From the NCBI RefSeq assembly GCF_026339875.1, contig NZ_JAPEPZ010000001.1, forward strand, positions 4,154,001-4,218,000: 64,000 bases of DNA, read 5' to 3'. Positions 1 to 8,231 of the stretch are shown here, one piece after another. Numbering within the stretch: the stretch's first letter is position 1; each line of letters starts with the position of its first letter. The notes under the pieces were generated by a model. That model worked only from the letters and a program-made list of their open reading frames with translations. It searched no databases and had not been told where the DNA came from. The position numbers and the translations under genes are program-made. The stretch is from Streptomyces sp. NBC_01571 (GTDB lineage: Bacteria > Actinomycetota > Actinomycetes > Streptomycetales > Streptomycetaceae).

Positions 1-208
1 CCCCCGGCCCACGCCACAGGCCCTACCAGCCGAACAACAGCCGGGAAGGACCCAACCACGGCCTCACAGGTGCACACGAAACGGCCGCGACCGATCCCAT
101 CGATCACGGCCAGCGAGCCCCTTGCTCGTTACCGAGACACGCTCCTAGCCCCGGATCGTGCCGGGCTGTCCGAGGCCGTCGGAGCACTGCGCCGGAACGT
201 GCCGGTCC

Positions 209-235
209 GGTGCCGTCACGGCGCCTGACGGCACC
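209..235 (-). terminator. Hairpin terminator after the spermidine synthase-like gene
   Basis: GGTGCCGTCA at 209-218 pairs perfectly with TGACGGCACC at 226-235 around a 7-base loop. It lies 17 bases past the stop of the minus-strand gene ending at 252. There is no U tract, which is usual for Streptomyces terminators. The remaining bases 1-208 hold no gene that I can support. Confidence 0.5.
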
Positions 236-251
236 GGGCGGGCGGGTGTCG

Positions 252-1121
252 TCAGCGGAACACCGAGGGGGGTGGGGCCGGTGAGGCCACCGCCGCCGCG
301 TCCAGGACCGGTGCCGCTCCCCCGGTGAAGTCGGCGAGCTGTCTGCCGTGTTCGACCCGGCCGGGGTGCGGGTCCGAGGCCGCGCGGCGGGTCAGTTCGG
401 CCAGTGGCAGCGGCCGGTCGCAGGCGACGAGGACGGCGTTGCCGAAGCGCTTGCCGCGCAGCACCGTCGGGTCGGCGACGAGGGCCAGTTCGGGGAAGAC
501 CGCCGCGGCGGTGGCGATCTGGCCGCGCAGATGGGCCAGCGGGGGTCCGTCGGCGAGGTTGGCGGCGTACAGGCCACCGGGTTTGACGACCCTGCGGACG
601 TCGTCGAGGAATTCCACGGAGGTCAGGTGGGCCGGGGTCCGCGCGCCGCTGAACACGTCGGCGATGACCAGGTCCGCCCAGCCGTCCGGCACCTTGGCAA
701 GCCCCTCACGGGCGTCCACGGAACGCACCCGGATACGGGCGTTGGGGTCCAGCGGCAGCTCACGCCGGACGAGTTGGACGAGGGGGCCGTCGCGTTCGAC
801 GATCTGCTGGGTGGAGCGGGGGCGGGTCGCGGCGGTGTAGCGGGCCAGCGTGAAGGCGCCGCCGCCGAGATGCACGGCGTGCACGGGCTTGCCGGGCGGG
901 GCGACCAGGTCGATGACGTGGCCGAGGCGTCGCTGGTACTCGAAGCCCAGGTGGGCGGGGTCGTCGAGGTCGACGTGGGACTGCGGGGCGCCGTCGATCA
1001 GCAGGGTCCAGGCGCGCGGGCGGTCCCGGTCGGGTATCAGCTCGGCGAGCCCGCCGTCGACCGTCTCGACGAGGGGCTCGGTGGGCGCCTGGCCGCGCCG
1101 CGCGTTCTTCGACCTTCCCAT
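252..1121 (-). CDS. Spermidine synthase-like methyltransferase-fold protein
   Basis: This 289-aa protein has the Rossmann fold of polyamine aminopropyltransferases. A glycine motif HLGGGAF (about residues 84-90) is followed by the acidic ER pair at 109-110 that would hold the ribose of the nucleoside cofactor, then ADVFSGARTP (about 154-163) at the catalytic position. Many actinomycete 'spermidine synthase-like' proteins lack the classic DxY gatekeeper and their substrate is unproven, and this protein has DVF in that place. The ATG at 1121 is preceded by GGCGGG. The N-terminus is basic with no signal peptide, so the protein is cytosolic. It appears to be a single-gene unit next to the hypothetical gene at 1175-1618 on the same strand. 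The fold is clear; the substrate is inferred only from family. Confidence 0.75.
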   Translation of the reverse strand: MGRSKNARRGQAPTEPLVETVDGGLAELIPDRDRPRAWTLLIDGAPQSHVDLDDPAHLGFEYQRRLGHVIDLVAPPGKPVHAVHLGGGAFTLARYTAATRPRSTQQIVERDGPLVQLVRRELPLDPNARIRVRSVDAREGLAKVPDGWADLVIADVFSGARTPAHLTSVEFLDDVRRVVKPGGLYAANLADGPPLAHLRGQIATAAAVFPELALVADPTVLRGKRFGNAVLVACDRPLPLAELTRRAASDPHPGRVEHGRQLADFTGGAAPVLDAAAVASPAPPPSVFR

Positions 1122-1174
1122 CCCGCCATTATCAGGGGCTCCGGGACCGTCGGCCCAGCGGCCGCTTCGGACGC

Positions 1175-1618
1175 TCAGCGACAGTTGTCCGCGGCCTCGA
1201 TGAGGCGTGCCGCCTCGCCCAGCGCCGCCCGCAGGACGGCCGGGTCGGTCGCGAGGTCCGCCTCCCCCGGCGGCAGCAGCCAGTCCGAGCCCTCGACCGG
1301 CGGTTCGGGGGCCTGCCGCAGGCCGCGGCCGACGGTCCGCGTACAGGTGCTGCCCGGCACGTCCCAGGCGTCGGCGGTGCCGCGCGGCACCAGGAAGCCG
1401 AGGGTGTCGCAGCCGCCGTCGAGCAGAACGGGCCCGACGGATTCGCAGGCGCCGCGGCGGAGAATGTCCACCGCCTCCAGGCCCTGGCGCGCCGGAACGG
1501 TCACCACGTCGCAGCCGGCGACCGGCTGCGGTGGGGCGCCGTACTCCGGGGACGACCCGTACGCGGCGGTCGACAGCGGTCTACGGAACTCGGTGCTCTC
1601 CAACCCGGCCTCCAACAC
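1175..1618 (-). CDS. Conserved actinomycete hypothetical protein
   Basis: This 147-aa soluble protein has a GTG start at 1618 with a strong AGGAGGGG Shine-Dalgarno four bases upstream, which settles the start. Visible features are four cysteines (in AGCDV, RGACE, GGCDT and STCTR), a GRGLRQAPEPP stretch and a helical C-terminus ending ADNCR. The overall pattern, with LLDGGCDTLGFLVPRGTA in the middle, resembles small Streptomyces proteins of unknown function, some annotated as prim-pol related. I cannot assign a function. It is divergent from the regulator-like gene at 1904, with about 285 bases of shared upstream DNA containing AT-rich promoter-like sequence around 1740-1780. Confidence 0.6.
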   Translation of the reverse strand: MLEAGLESTEFRRPLSTAAYGSSPEYGAPPQPVAGCDVVTVPARQGLEAVDILRRGACESVGPVLLDGGCDTLGFLVPRGTADAWDVPGSTCTRTVGRGLRQAPEPPVEGSDWLLPPGEADLATDPAVLRAALGEAARLIEAADNCR

Positions 1619-1903
1619 GGAACCCCTCCTCCTGCACGAGCGGGTCGGGAGTTCGGGTGCGCTCCCGGTCCACCGGGTTCAACGCGTCAGAACGTCAACG
1701 GCTACGGCGGAACACCGCCGCAAAGGATGGCAGTTCATGGCAGATCATGCATGAGATATCCGTTTTGTAGCTAAACCCAGCGTGGCGACGCCGTCACAGC
1801 AGGTACGTTCTTGCTCCGCCGGAGCAGGACACCCCACGGCATGACACAGGCATTTCGCCCTGCTTCCGGCATGGTTCGACGGTTCGCAAGAGAGGGCCCG
1901 GCC

Positions 1904-3394
1904 ATGGCGTCGTCAACGATGACCTCGTCCCAGTCCCCCCGGCCACCGCGGCCGAACCTCGCCTTCCGGCGGCTGCGCGGACAGCGCTCGCCGGGCGAGT
2001 TCGCCGCGGCGGTCCGGCGGGCCGCGCGCGAGATCGGCGAGCGGGTCAGCTGCGACGCGCGCTATGTCGGGCGGGTGGAGGCCGGCGAGATCCGCTGTCC
2101 CAACTACGCGTACGAGCGGGTGTTCCTGCACATGTTCCCCGGCCGCACACTGACCGACCTGGGCTTCTCGCCCCGCTCGTCCGTGCGCGGACGAGGGGCG
2201 CGCGGCACGGACGAAGAGCCCCCCTCGCACACCACAAGCCTTCCGTGCACCACGGGTGAGACGGAAGGGGCGTGCGAGACGTACGAGACCACGCAGAACC
2301 CGCACGACCCGCACGACCCGTACGACCCGCACAAGCACCATGAACAGAACCACGAGGAGAGCGACGTGCAGCGTCGCGCATTCATGACCGGAGGCACCGC
2401 CACCATGGCGGCAGCCACACTCGGCCCCTTCGCGGGCACGTTCGGCGGTACGGCCGAGGCCGCGGACCACCGTGCCCCCCGTGGCCACCGCGTGGGGACG
2501 TCCGAGGCGGGCGCCCTCGAAGAGGCCGTACGAAGGATCCGGCTGCTCGACGACCGGCACGGGGCCGACGGCCTCTACCGGCGGGCCGCCGCCCCGCTGC
2601 GCACCGCGTACGAACTGCTCGACGCGGGCACCACCCGTCAGCGGACCGCCGACCGGCTGTACGCGGGGGCGGGCGAACTGGCCATCTCGGTCGGCTGGTT
2701 GGCACACGACTCCGGGCGCTTCGACGACGCGCGCTCGCACTACGCCGAGGCGCTGGCGACCGCACGGATGTCCGGCGACCCGGGCCTGGAGGCACATGCC
2801 TTCTGCAACACGGCCTTCCTCGCGCGCGACGCGGGCCGCCCGCGTGAGGCGGTGCGCGCGGCACAAGCGGCGCAGCGGGCGGCCCGCCCGCTCGGCTCCT
2901 CACGGCTGCTCTCGCTGCTCGCGCTGCGCGAGGCGGGCGGCTGGTCGGGGCTCGCCGACCGCGCGGAGTGCGAACGGGCACTCGTCCGCGCCCAGGCCCT
3001 CTTCGAGCGCGGCCCCTCGGAGGCGGATCCCGAGTGGATGACCTTCTACGGGGAGGCCGAACTGGAGGGCCTGGAGGCGCAGTGCTGGTCCACGCTGGGC
3101 GACTGGCCGCGCGCGGCCCGTCACGCCCGTCGCGCGGCGCACCTGCAGGATCCGCACTTCACCCGCAACATCGCCCTCTACACCGCGGAGCTCGCCGACG
3201 ACCTCGCCCGCGGCGGCCGTCCCGACGAGGCCGCCGTCGCGGGTCTGCGCGTCCTCGAACTGCTGGCCGAGGTCCAGTCGTCCCGCATCCAGACCATGCT
3301 GGCGGCCACCGCGCGGGTGCTGCTGCCACACCGCAGGGCGTCGGGCGTCTCGACGTTCCTGGAGCGCCACGCGAGTCTGCCGCGGACCGCGTGA
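1904..3394 (+). CDS. Regulator-like protein with N-terminal HTH-like region, internal Tat-like signal and TPR-type helices
   Basis: This 496-aa protein has an N-terminal region (about 19-90) resembling the non-canonical HTH domain of Streptomyces tetratricopeptide regulators (AFRRLRG, YVGRVEAGEIRCPN). A low-complexity His/Asp/Pro linker (about 131-150, repeats of DPH) follows. A twin-arginine stretch RRAFMTGG (157-164) then leads into an Ala/Gly hydrophobic segment. The C-terminal 300 residues are Ala/Arg-rich helical repeats typical of TPR domains (for example HYAEALATARMSGD). I chose the ATG at 1904, preceded by AGAGGG, because upstream in-frame codons lack Streptomyces third-position bias. 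The family occurs widely in Streptomyces, and its role in transcription is inferred, not shown. The internal RR signal is odd for a DNA-binding protein. Confidence 0.7.
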   Translation: MASSTMTSSQSPRPPRPNLAFRRLRGQRSPGEFAAAVRRAAREIGERVSCDARYVGRVEAGEIRCPNYAYERVFLHMFPGRTLTDLGFSPRSSVRGRGARGTDEEPPSHTTSLPCTTGETEGACETYETTQNPHDPHDPYDPHKHHEQNHEESDVQRRAFMTGGTATMAAATLGPFAGTFGGTAEAADHRAPRGHRVGTSEAGALEEAVRRIRLLDDRHGADGLYRRAAAPLRTAYELLDAGTTRQRTADRLYAGAGELAISVGWLAHDSGRFDDARSHYAEALATARMSGDPGLEAHAFCNTAFLARDAGRPREAVRAAQAAQRAARPLGSSRLLSLLALREAGGWSGLADRAECERALVRAQALFERGPSEADPEWMTFYGEAELEGLEAQCWSTLGDWPRAARHARRAAHLQDPHFTRNIALYTAELADDLARGGRPDEAAVAGLRVLELLAEVQSSRIQTMLAATARVLLPHRRASGVSTFLERHASLPRTA

Positions 3395-3420
3395 GCCGGC
3401 CCCACCGGACAGAAGGCGGC

Positions 3421-3458
3421 CCCGGTACGAAGGGACGGTCCCGGTACGAAGGGACGGT
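3421..3458 (+). repeat. 19-bp tandem duplication in an intergenic spacer
   Basis: The unit CCCGGTACGAAGGGACGGT occurs twice in direct tandem (3421-3439 and 3440-3458). A weaker pair follows, ACGTGACAGGGCC and ACGTGAAAGGGCC. All of it lies between two convergent genes (stops at 3394 and 3504). It probably arose by slippage. Confidence 0.6.
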
Positions 3459-3503
3459 CCCGACGTGACAGGGCCGGCCCTGACGTGAAAGGGCCGACCC
3501 GGC

Positions 3504-4100
3504 CTACGCGGTCAGATGTCCGAGGTCGTTCCAGGCCTCGATGGCGGGCTCCCCGTAGGCCCAGCCGAGCACCGACAGCGAGGTCGGGTGGAGTCGGATC
3601 CGGGCGGCGAAGTCGAGCGGGAGGCCCAGCCAGCGGGCACCGATGGAGCGCAGGATGTGGCCGTGCGCGAAGACCAGCACGTCGCGGTCCGCGGCGCGGG
3701 CCAGGGCGACGACCTCGTCCGCGCGCGCGGTGACCTGCTCGAGGGTCTCGCCCCCGGGCACACCGTCGCGCCAGATGAACCAGCCCGGGCGCACGGCCTG
3801 GATCTCGGCCGGGGTCATCCCCTCGTACGCGCCGTAGTCCCACTCCATCAGCGTGTCCCAGGAGGTGGCGCGCTCGCCGAAGCCGGCCAGCTCGCACGTC
3901 TCCCGCGCGCGTGCCAGCGGACTGGTGAGCACCTCCGCCCCCGGGAGTCCGTCGAAGGGTGCCCGGTGCAGTCGCTCGCCCAGCGTCTCGGCTCCGCGCC
4001 GGCCCTCCTCCAGCAGCGGTACGTCGGTCCTGCCGGTGTGCTTGCCGGACAGCGACCACTCCGTCTGTCCATGCCGGGCCAGCAGGATGCGCGGTGCCAT
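3504..4100 (-). CDS. Histidine phosphatase family protein (phosphoglycerate mutase-like)
   Basis: The 198-aa product starts [17 protein letters not shown]. The LARHGQTEW signature carries the catalytic histidine of the branch-1 histidine phosphatase superfamily. Other family marks are the central [16 protein letters not shown], the acid pocket [11 protein letters not shown], and [13 protein letters not shown] with the second catalytic histidine. I chose the ATG at 4100, which puts RHG at its usual position near residue 9; the longer frame to 4253 adds an unrelated leader. The family includes mutases, phosphatases and phosphoesterases, so the exact substrate is unknown. It is convergent with the preceding gene and divergent from the PAP2 gene. 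Confidence 0.85.
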   Translation of the reverse strand: MAPRILLARHGQTEWSLSGKHTGRTDVPLLEEGRRGAETLGERLHRAPFDGLPGAEVLTSPLARARETCELAGFGERATSWDTLMEWDYGAYEGMTPAEIQAVRPGWFIWRDGVPGGETLEQVTARADEVVALARAADRDVLVFAHGHILRSIGARWLGLPLDFAARIRLHPTSLSVLGWAYGEPAIEAWNDLGHLTA

Positions 4101-4370
4101 GAGGAGAAGCCTTCCCGATTCGCCGGATAAATGGGTCACTCCATCATCCCGCACCCCCGCGAGGGGCAACCCGCCGGGCGATCTCAGCGTCCTTGACGAC
4201 CGGGGGCGCTTCCCATGGCCGTTCACATACGCCGTAAAATCCGGTGCGGCCACGCATCGTCACGAACAGACCTGCGCACCGTCACACCGCGAGCGGTCGC
4301 TCGCGCACGGCCGGTGCGGCCACCGGCGGTGTCGCCGGGGCGCTACAAGCAGATGGGGGAGGGCGATCGG

Positions 4371-5408
4371 ATGCCGCAGACCGATGCACGGCGGACCGGG
4401 ACGGCACCGCGCGCCCGGCTCCGCCGGTGGACCGAGCTGCGCCCTTCCGCGCCCCACCTCCGGCTGCGCTGGTGGACCGAGCTGCCGCTGATAGTCCTGG
4501 TGTACGCGTCGTACTCGGCGGGCCGGCTGCTCGCCCGGGGCGACACGGACAGCGCCGTCGGCCACGGCCTGGAGATCCTGCGCATCGAGAAGGCCCTCCA
4601 CCTCAACGCCGAGCACCCGCTCAACCGGCTGTTCACCCGCGAGGCCTGGCTCGGCGTGCCCGCCGACTTCTGGTACGCGTCACTGCACTACCTGGTGACG
4701 CCCGCCATCCTGATCTGGCTCTTCCGCTCCCGCGCCGTCCTGTACCGAGCGGCCCGCACCTGGCTGATGACGTCCACCCTGATCGGTCTGATCGGCTTCA
4801 CCCTGATGCCGACCTGCCCGCCCCGGCTGCTCTCGGCGGGACACGGCTTCGTCGACACGATGGCCCAGTACAGCTCGTACGGCTGGTGGGGCGGCGAGGC
4901 GAGCGCTCCCCGGGGTCTCGGCGGCATGACGAACCAGTACGCGGCGATGCCGAGCCTGCACGTGGGCTGGTCGCTGTGGTGCGGAGTGATGCTGTGGCGC
5001 TACGGCCGCACACGCGTCGTCCGGCTCGCGGGCATCGCTTACCCGCTGCTCACCACGATCGTCGTGATGGGCACGGCCAACCACTACTTCCTCGACGCGG
5101 TCGCCGGTGTCGCGGTGATGGGAGCGGGCCTGCTGCTCACCCCCTGGGTGACACGGCTCGCGGACCGCGTGAAGACACTCCTGACCACCCGGATCCCGTG
5201 GCTCTCGGGCGCCTCCCACGACGCGGGTTCCCCAATTGTCAGTGCCGGATGCCAGACTTCCACGGGTGAACGCATTCCCCGACAGCGCGAGTCCCGCACC
5301 GGACCGGGAGCCGACCCCGGTGCCCCACCCACGCACGCGGGGGACGGAGCTGCGGACTGGGATCTCCCCTCCTCCAGCGAAGCCGGGAGTCTGGGGAAGA
5401 CTCGCTGA
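4371..5408 (+). CDS. PAP2-type integral membrane phosphatase (inositol phosphorylceramide synthase-like)
   Basis: This 345-aa polytopic membrane protein carries the PAP2 catalytic histidines in MPSLHVGWSLW and in the GTANHYFLDAVAG motif. An early PTCPPRLL segment places it near the PAP2_3/AUR1-like branch that acts on lipid phosphates or transfers phosphoinositol. The ATG at 4371 follows GGGGGAGGG at 8 bases, which decides the start over the 4215 frame. The last 80 or so residues after the final helix are low-complexity and look unconserved. Its final 143 bases overlap the nuclease gene in another frame and contain that gene's promoter, so this tail may be an accident of reading through. Confidence 0.8.
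   Translation: MPQTDARRTGTAPRARLRRWTELRPSAPHLRLRWWTELPLIVLVYASYSAGRLLARGDTDSAVGHGLEILRIEKALHLNAEHPLNRLFTREAWLGVPADFWYASLHYLVTPAILIWLFRSRAVLYRAARTWLMTSTLIGLIGFTLMPTCPPRLLSAGHGFVDTMAQYSSYGWWGGEASAPRGLGGMTNQYAAMPSLHVGWSLWCGVMLWRYGRTRVVRLAGIAYPLLTTIVVMGTANHYFLDAVAGVAVMGAGLLLTPWVTRLADRVKTLLTTRIPWLSGASHDAGSPIVSAGCQTSTGERIPRQRESRTGPGADPGAPPTHAGDGAADWDLPSSSEAGSLGKTR
5236..5258 (+). promoter_or_regulatory. RecA-NDp (PafBC-type) DNA-damage promoter
   Basis: TTGTCAGTG at 5236-5244, exactly 8 bases, then CAGACT at 5253-5258. This fits the actinobacterial LexA-independent DNA-damage promoter TTGTCRGTG-N8-TAnnnT, with one mismatch in the -10 element. The expected transcription start, about 7 bases on, is the GTG at 5266 that opens the nuclease gene, which suggests a leaderless mRNA. 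Confidence 0.65.
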
Positions 5409-6525
5409 GCTGCGCGGCCCCGCCGTACCGCCCAAGGCTCTGGACGCGCGCGCTCTCGCGGCGCTCGCCGCGAACCCCGGATGCGAGCGCCGCGCCCTGC
5501 TCGACGGCGCGGGCGTCGACAAGGCGAAGCTGGCGGAAGGGCTGGGCTCACCGTCCTCCTTCGGCCAGTCCCAGTTCGCCTTCATGCGGGGCAACGCGTT
5601 CGAGGCGCGGGTCAAGGCGGACGGCGGCGCGGAGCTGCTGCGGCTCGTGCACGAGAAGCTGGACCCCGGCGCCGAGCCGCCCCGGGCCGGGACCGTCCCC
5701 GACCTGACCGCCGCCGGCCCCGAGGGCCGCACGGCCCGTACCGCACTGGCGCTGCGCGACGCCACCGCCGCCAGCGGCTGGACCCTGCTCGACCACCCCA
5801 TGCTCGCCCTCGGCGTCGCGGGCTCCCCCGCCTTCCTCGAACCGGACGCCGTCGTCGTGCACCCCGACGGGACCTGGACGGTCGTCGAGATCAAGTCCTT
5901 CCCGATGCTGGACGGCTCGGCCGACCCGGCGAAGGTGGGCGCCGCCGCCCGCCAGTCGGCGGTGTACGTCCTCGCGCTGGAGGAGGTCGCCGCGCGCCTG
6001 GACCCGGCCCCCGAGGTCCGCCACCGCGTCCTGCTGGTCTGCCCCAAGGACTTCTCCAACCTCCCGACCGCGTCCGCCGTCGACGTCCGCAAGCAGCGCG
6101 CCGTCACCCGCCGCCAGTTGGGCCGCCTCACCCGCGTCGAGGACATCGCGGCAGCCCTTCCCGAGGGCACCTGTTTCGACCCCCGCCTGCCGGCCGACCG
6201 GCTGACCGCGGCGGTCGAGGCCGTCCCCGCGGCCTACGCCCCCGAGTGCCTGGCCGCCTGCGAGCTCGCCTTCCACTGCCGCGCCCGCTCCCGGGACGAG
6301 GGCGCGGTGACCTCGCTGGGGCGGTCGCTGCGCGCCGAACTGGGCGGTCTGACCACCGTGGACGACGTACTGGCGGCGGCCCGCGGAGACGCCGGGGACC
6401 CGCGTGATCCGGCGGTCGCCGCCCTGCGCAGAGCGGCCCGGCTGCGCGCGGAAGCCCTGCGGGCGGTGGGGTCGACGCGCCCCGCCGGCCAGGCCGCGCT
6501 TCCGGAGGTGGCCCCTTGTCGCTGA
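5266..6525 (+). CDS. PD-(D/E)XK nuclease with probable 4-Cys Fe-S cluster (Cas4/AddB/Dna2-type)
   Basis: This 419-aa protein shows the RecB-family nuclease core. RGNAFE (108-113) is the first acidic helix, EPDAVVV (from 192) holds the metal-binding Asp, VVEIK (207-211) is the E-x-K motif, and QSAVY (230-234) is the QxxxY motif. A cysteine before the core (C73) plus C328-x3-C332-x5-C338 after it give the split four-cysteine pattern that ligates 4Fe-4S in Cas4, AddB and Dna2 (those use C-x2-C-x5-C). The start is the GTG at 5266, seven bases after the -10 of a DNA-damage promoter. The next gene overlaps its stop by 10 bases. Predicted role: a single-strand or end-processing nuclease working with the downstream helicase. 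The fold and cluster are inferred from motifs; the partnership from gene order. Confidence 0.8.
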   Translation: MNAFPDSASPAPDREPTPVPHPRTRGTELRTGISPPPAKPGVWGRLAELRGPAVPPKALDARALAALAANPGCERRALLDGAGVDKAKLAEGLGSPSSFGQSQFAFMRGNAFEARVKADGGAELLRLVHEKLDPGAEPPRAGTVPDLTAAGPEGRTARTALALRDATAASGWTLLDHPMLALGVAGSPAFLEPDAVVVHPDGTWTVVEIKSFPMLDGSADPAKVGAAARQSAVYVLALEEVAARLDPAPEVRHRVLLVCPKDFSNLPTASAVDVRKQRAVTRRQLGRLTRVEDIAAALPEGTCFDPRLPADRLTAAVEAVPAAYAPECLAACELAFHCRARSRDEGAVTSLGRSLRAELGGLTTVDDVLAAARGDAGDPRDPAVAALRRAARLRAEALRAVGSTRPAGQAALPEVAPCR

Positions 6526-8231
6526 TCGCCACCCTCGCCCGGCTGGAGGCCGTCGAAAGCGGGCGGGCACAGCCCGTCGCCACGGTCCGGCACCGGCATC
6601 TCTCCGACCGGCCGCTCGTCCTCGTGCCCCTGGTCACCGCCGGTGAGGCCGGCGCCCCCCTCGGGGCCCTGGTCGGTACGGACCGGGACGCGCCGCGACT
6701 GCTGGTCGTGCCGCAGCCCCGGGACCGCGATCTGCGGTTCGCGTTCCTCGCCGACCTCGCGGACGTCGTCCTGCCGTACCTCGACTCCTACGCGGACGTG
6801 GTCGAGGCGGCCGAGCGCAGTGAGACCGATCCGGAGACCGGGAAGCGGGTCAAGGTCGAGGTCGAGCTGTGCGCGGACGCGCCCCAGTTGATCGTGCCGA
6901 GCCGGGCCGGCGTGGAGTTCGTACGACTCCTCGGGCGCTCCATGCGGTTCCGGCGCACCGCGGAGCAGGAGCCGGAGGCCGCTCACCCGGCGCCGCCCCG
7001 GGTGCCGCTGCTCGGGCGGTGGCTGACGCACTTCGGGGAGCGGGCCCGGGTGCCCGGCTCCGCCCTGCTGCTCGCCCTCGGCGACGTGCTGTCCCGGCAC
7101 TGGGCCACCGGTCAGAGCAGCCTGGAGGACCAGCACCTGGGAGCGCTGCTCGCCTGGATCGATCCCCCGGCGGGCGAGTCGGGCGCGCGGGCGGCCCTGG
7201 CGGCGGAGCTCCGGCGGGACTCCGGCGGCCAGCTCGTCCGCCCGCCCGCGGGACCGGCCACCGATCCCGCCTTCGACAACAAGCTGCTGGCCCCCGCCAT
7301 CGAGCGCTACGACCGCGCGCGGACGGCACTCGCCGCCGCCGAGGACGGCCTGGAGGCGGACGACCGGCTCGGTGAACTCACCGCGGCCGAGCGGGAGATC
7401 CGCGCCCTGGTGGAGCGTGTCGCCCGGCCCACCTGGGACGCGGTGTGGCAGGGCCTCGACCTGCTGCGGACGCTGCCGGAGGGGGCGCACGCGGCCGACC
7501 GGTGGACCCGCGACCGCTGGTCGTTCACCGGTCACCGCGACCGGGTCGTCGCGGGCGAGCCGCCGCAGCCGCGCCGCGACGACGCGGTCACGGCGGCGAA
7601 CAAGCTGGCCACGCGCGAGCGCGAACAGGCCCGCCTGGACGCGCAGGAGGCCCTCGACGATCCACTCGTCATGGCCGGCCGGCGCCTGGTCGGCGAGGCC
7701 TTCACGGGCGAGGTCGTCGATGTCGTCATGACGTACAGCGAGAGCAGACGCCCGAGCCCCCGCCCCCTGGTGACCGTCCGCACGGACGACCGGCCGCATC
7801 TCGGTGAGCGCACGAAGGTGTACCGGTCGCTGGCCGGCAAGCCGCAGGCGGCCGAGTTCGTCGGACACGCGGAGGCCCCCGGACACGCGGAGTGCACCGG
7901 ACGGGCGGAGGCCCCCGGACCTGCCGGAGACGGTGGTCCCGCGGGAGACGGTGATCCCGGGAGGGGCGTCGTCGGCCGGGAGGGACCGGAGGAGGAGGGC
8001 GGTCTGCTCGTGCTGCGGATCGTCGACAAGATGGGCCGCGGCAAGGAGCCCGAGCCCGGATCCGTGCCGGAGAAGGGGGACCTCGTCTGCTTCACGCTCT
8101 TCGAGCACGAGCAGCGCGGCGGCGCGAAGCTGCCCGAGCCGGAGGAGACACCGTGGACGCACGGCGGGCCGCCGGGCGACCCCGACGCCGTACCGCAGCC
8201 GGATCCGGTGACGGAGGAGGACATCCTGTGA
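6516..8231 (+). CDS. Unknown protein between nuclease and helicase genes
   Basis: This 571-aa protein has a TTG start at 6516 behind GGAGG (6504-6508), and the start overlaps the nuclease stop by 10 bases. I do not recognise the family. Residues 1-130 look mixed alpha/beta (LVLVPLVTA, RLLVVPQPRD, QLIVPSR). Residues 150-400 are mostly helical with charged coils (LTAAEREIRALVERVARPTW). The C-terminal part is strand-rich (VVDVVMTYSESRRP, PLVTVRTDD, LLVLRIVDKMG, DLVCFTLFEH), split by a Gly/Pro/Ala low-complexity loop, as in a beta-barrel with a long loop. It ends 4 bases inside the helicase gene, so all three are probably made in step. By analogy with Dna2 and Upf1, which carry a barrel next to the helicase, it may be the DNA-binding linker. 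That is inference only. Confidence 0.7.
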   Translation: MSLIATLARLEAVESGRAQPVATVRHRHLSDRPLVLVPLVTAGEAGAPLGALVGTDRDAPRLLVVPQPRDRDLRFAFLADLADVVLPYLDSYADVVEAAERSETDPETGKRVKVEVELCADAPQLIVPSRAGVEFVRLLGRSMRFRRTAEQEPEAAHPAPPRVPLLGRWLTHFGERARVPGSALLLALGDVLSRHWATGQSSLEDQHLGALLAWIDPPAGESGARAALAAELRRDSGGQLVRPPAGPATDPAFDNKLLAPAIERYDRARTALAAAEDGLEADDRLGELTAAEREIRALVERVARPTWDAVWQGLDLLRTLPEGAHAADRWTRDRWSFTGHRDRVVAGEPPQPRRDDAVTAANKLATREREQARLDAQEALDDPLVMAGRRLVGEAFTGEVVDVVMTYSESRRPSPRPLVTVRTDDRPHLGERTKVYRSLAGKPQAAEFVGHAEAPGHAECTGRAEAPGPAGDGGPAGDGDPGRGVVGREGPEEEGGLLVLRIVDKMGRGKEPEPGSVPEKGDLVCFTLFEHEQRGGAKLPEPEETPWTHGGPPGDPDAVPQPDPVTEEDIL

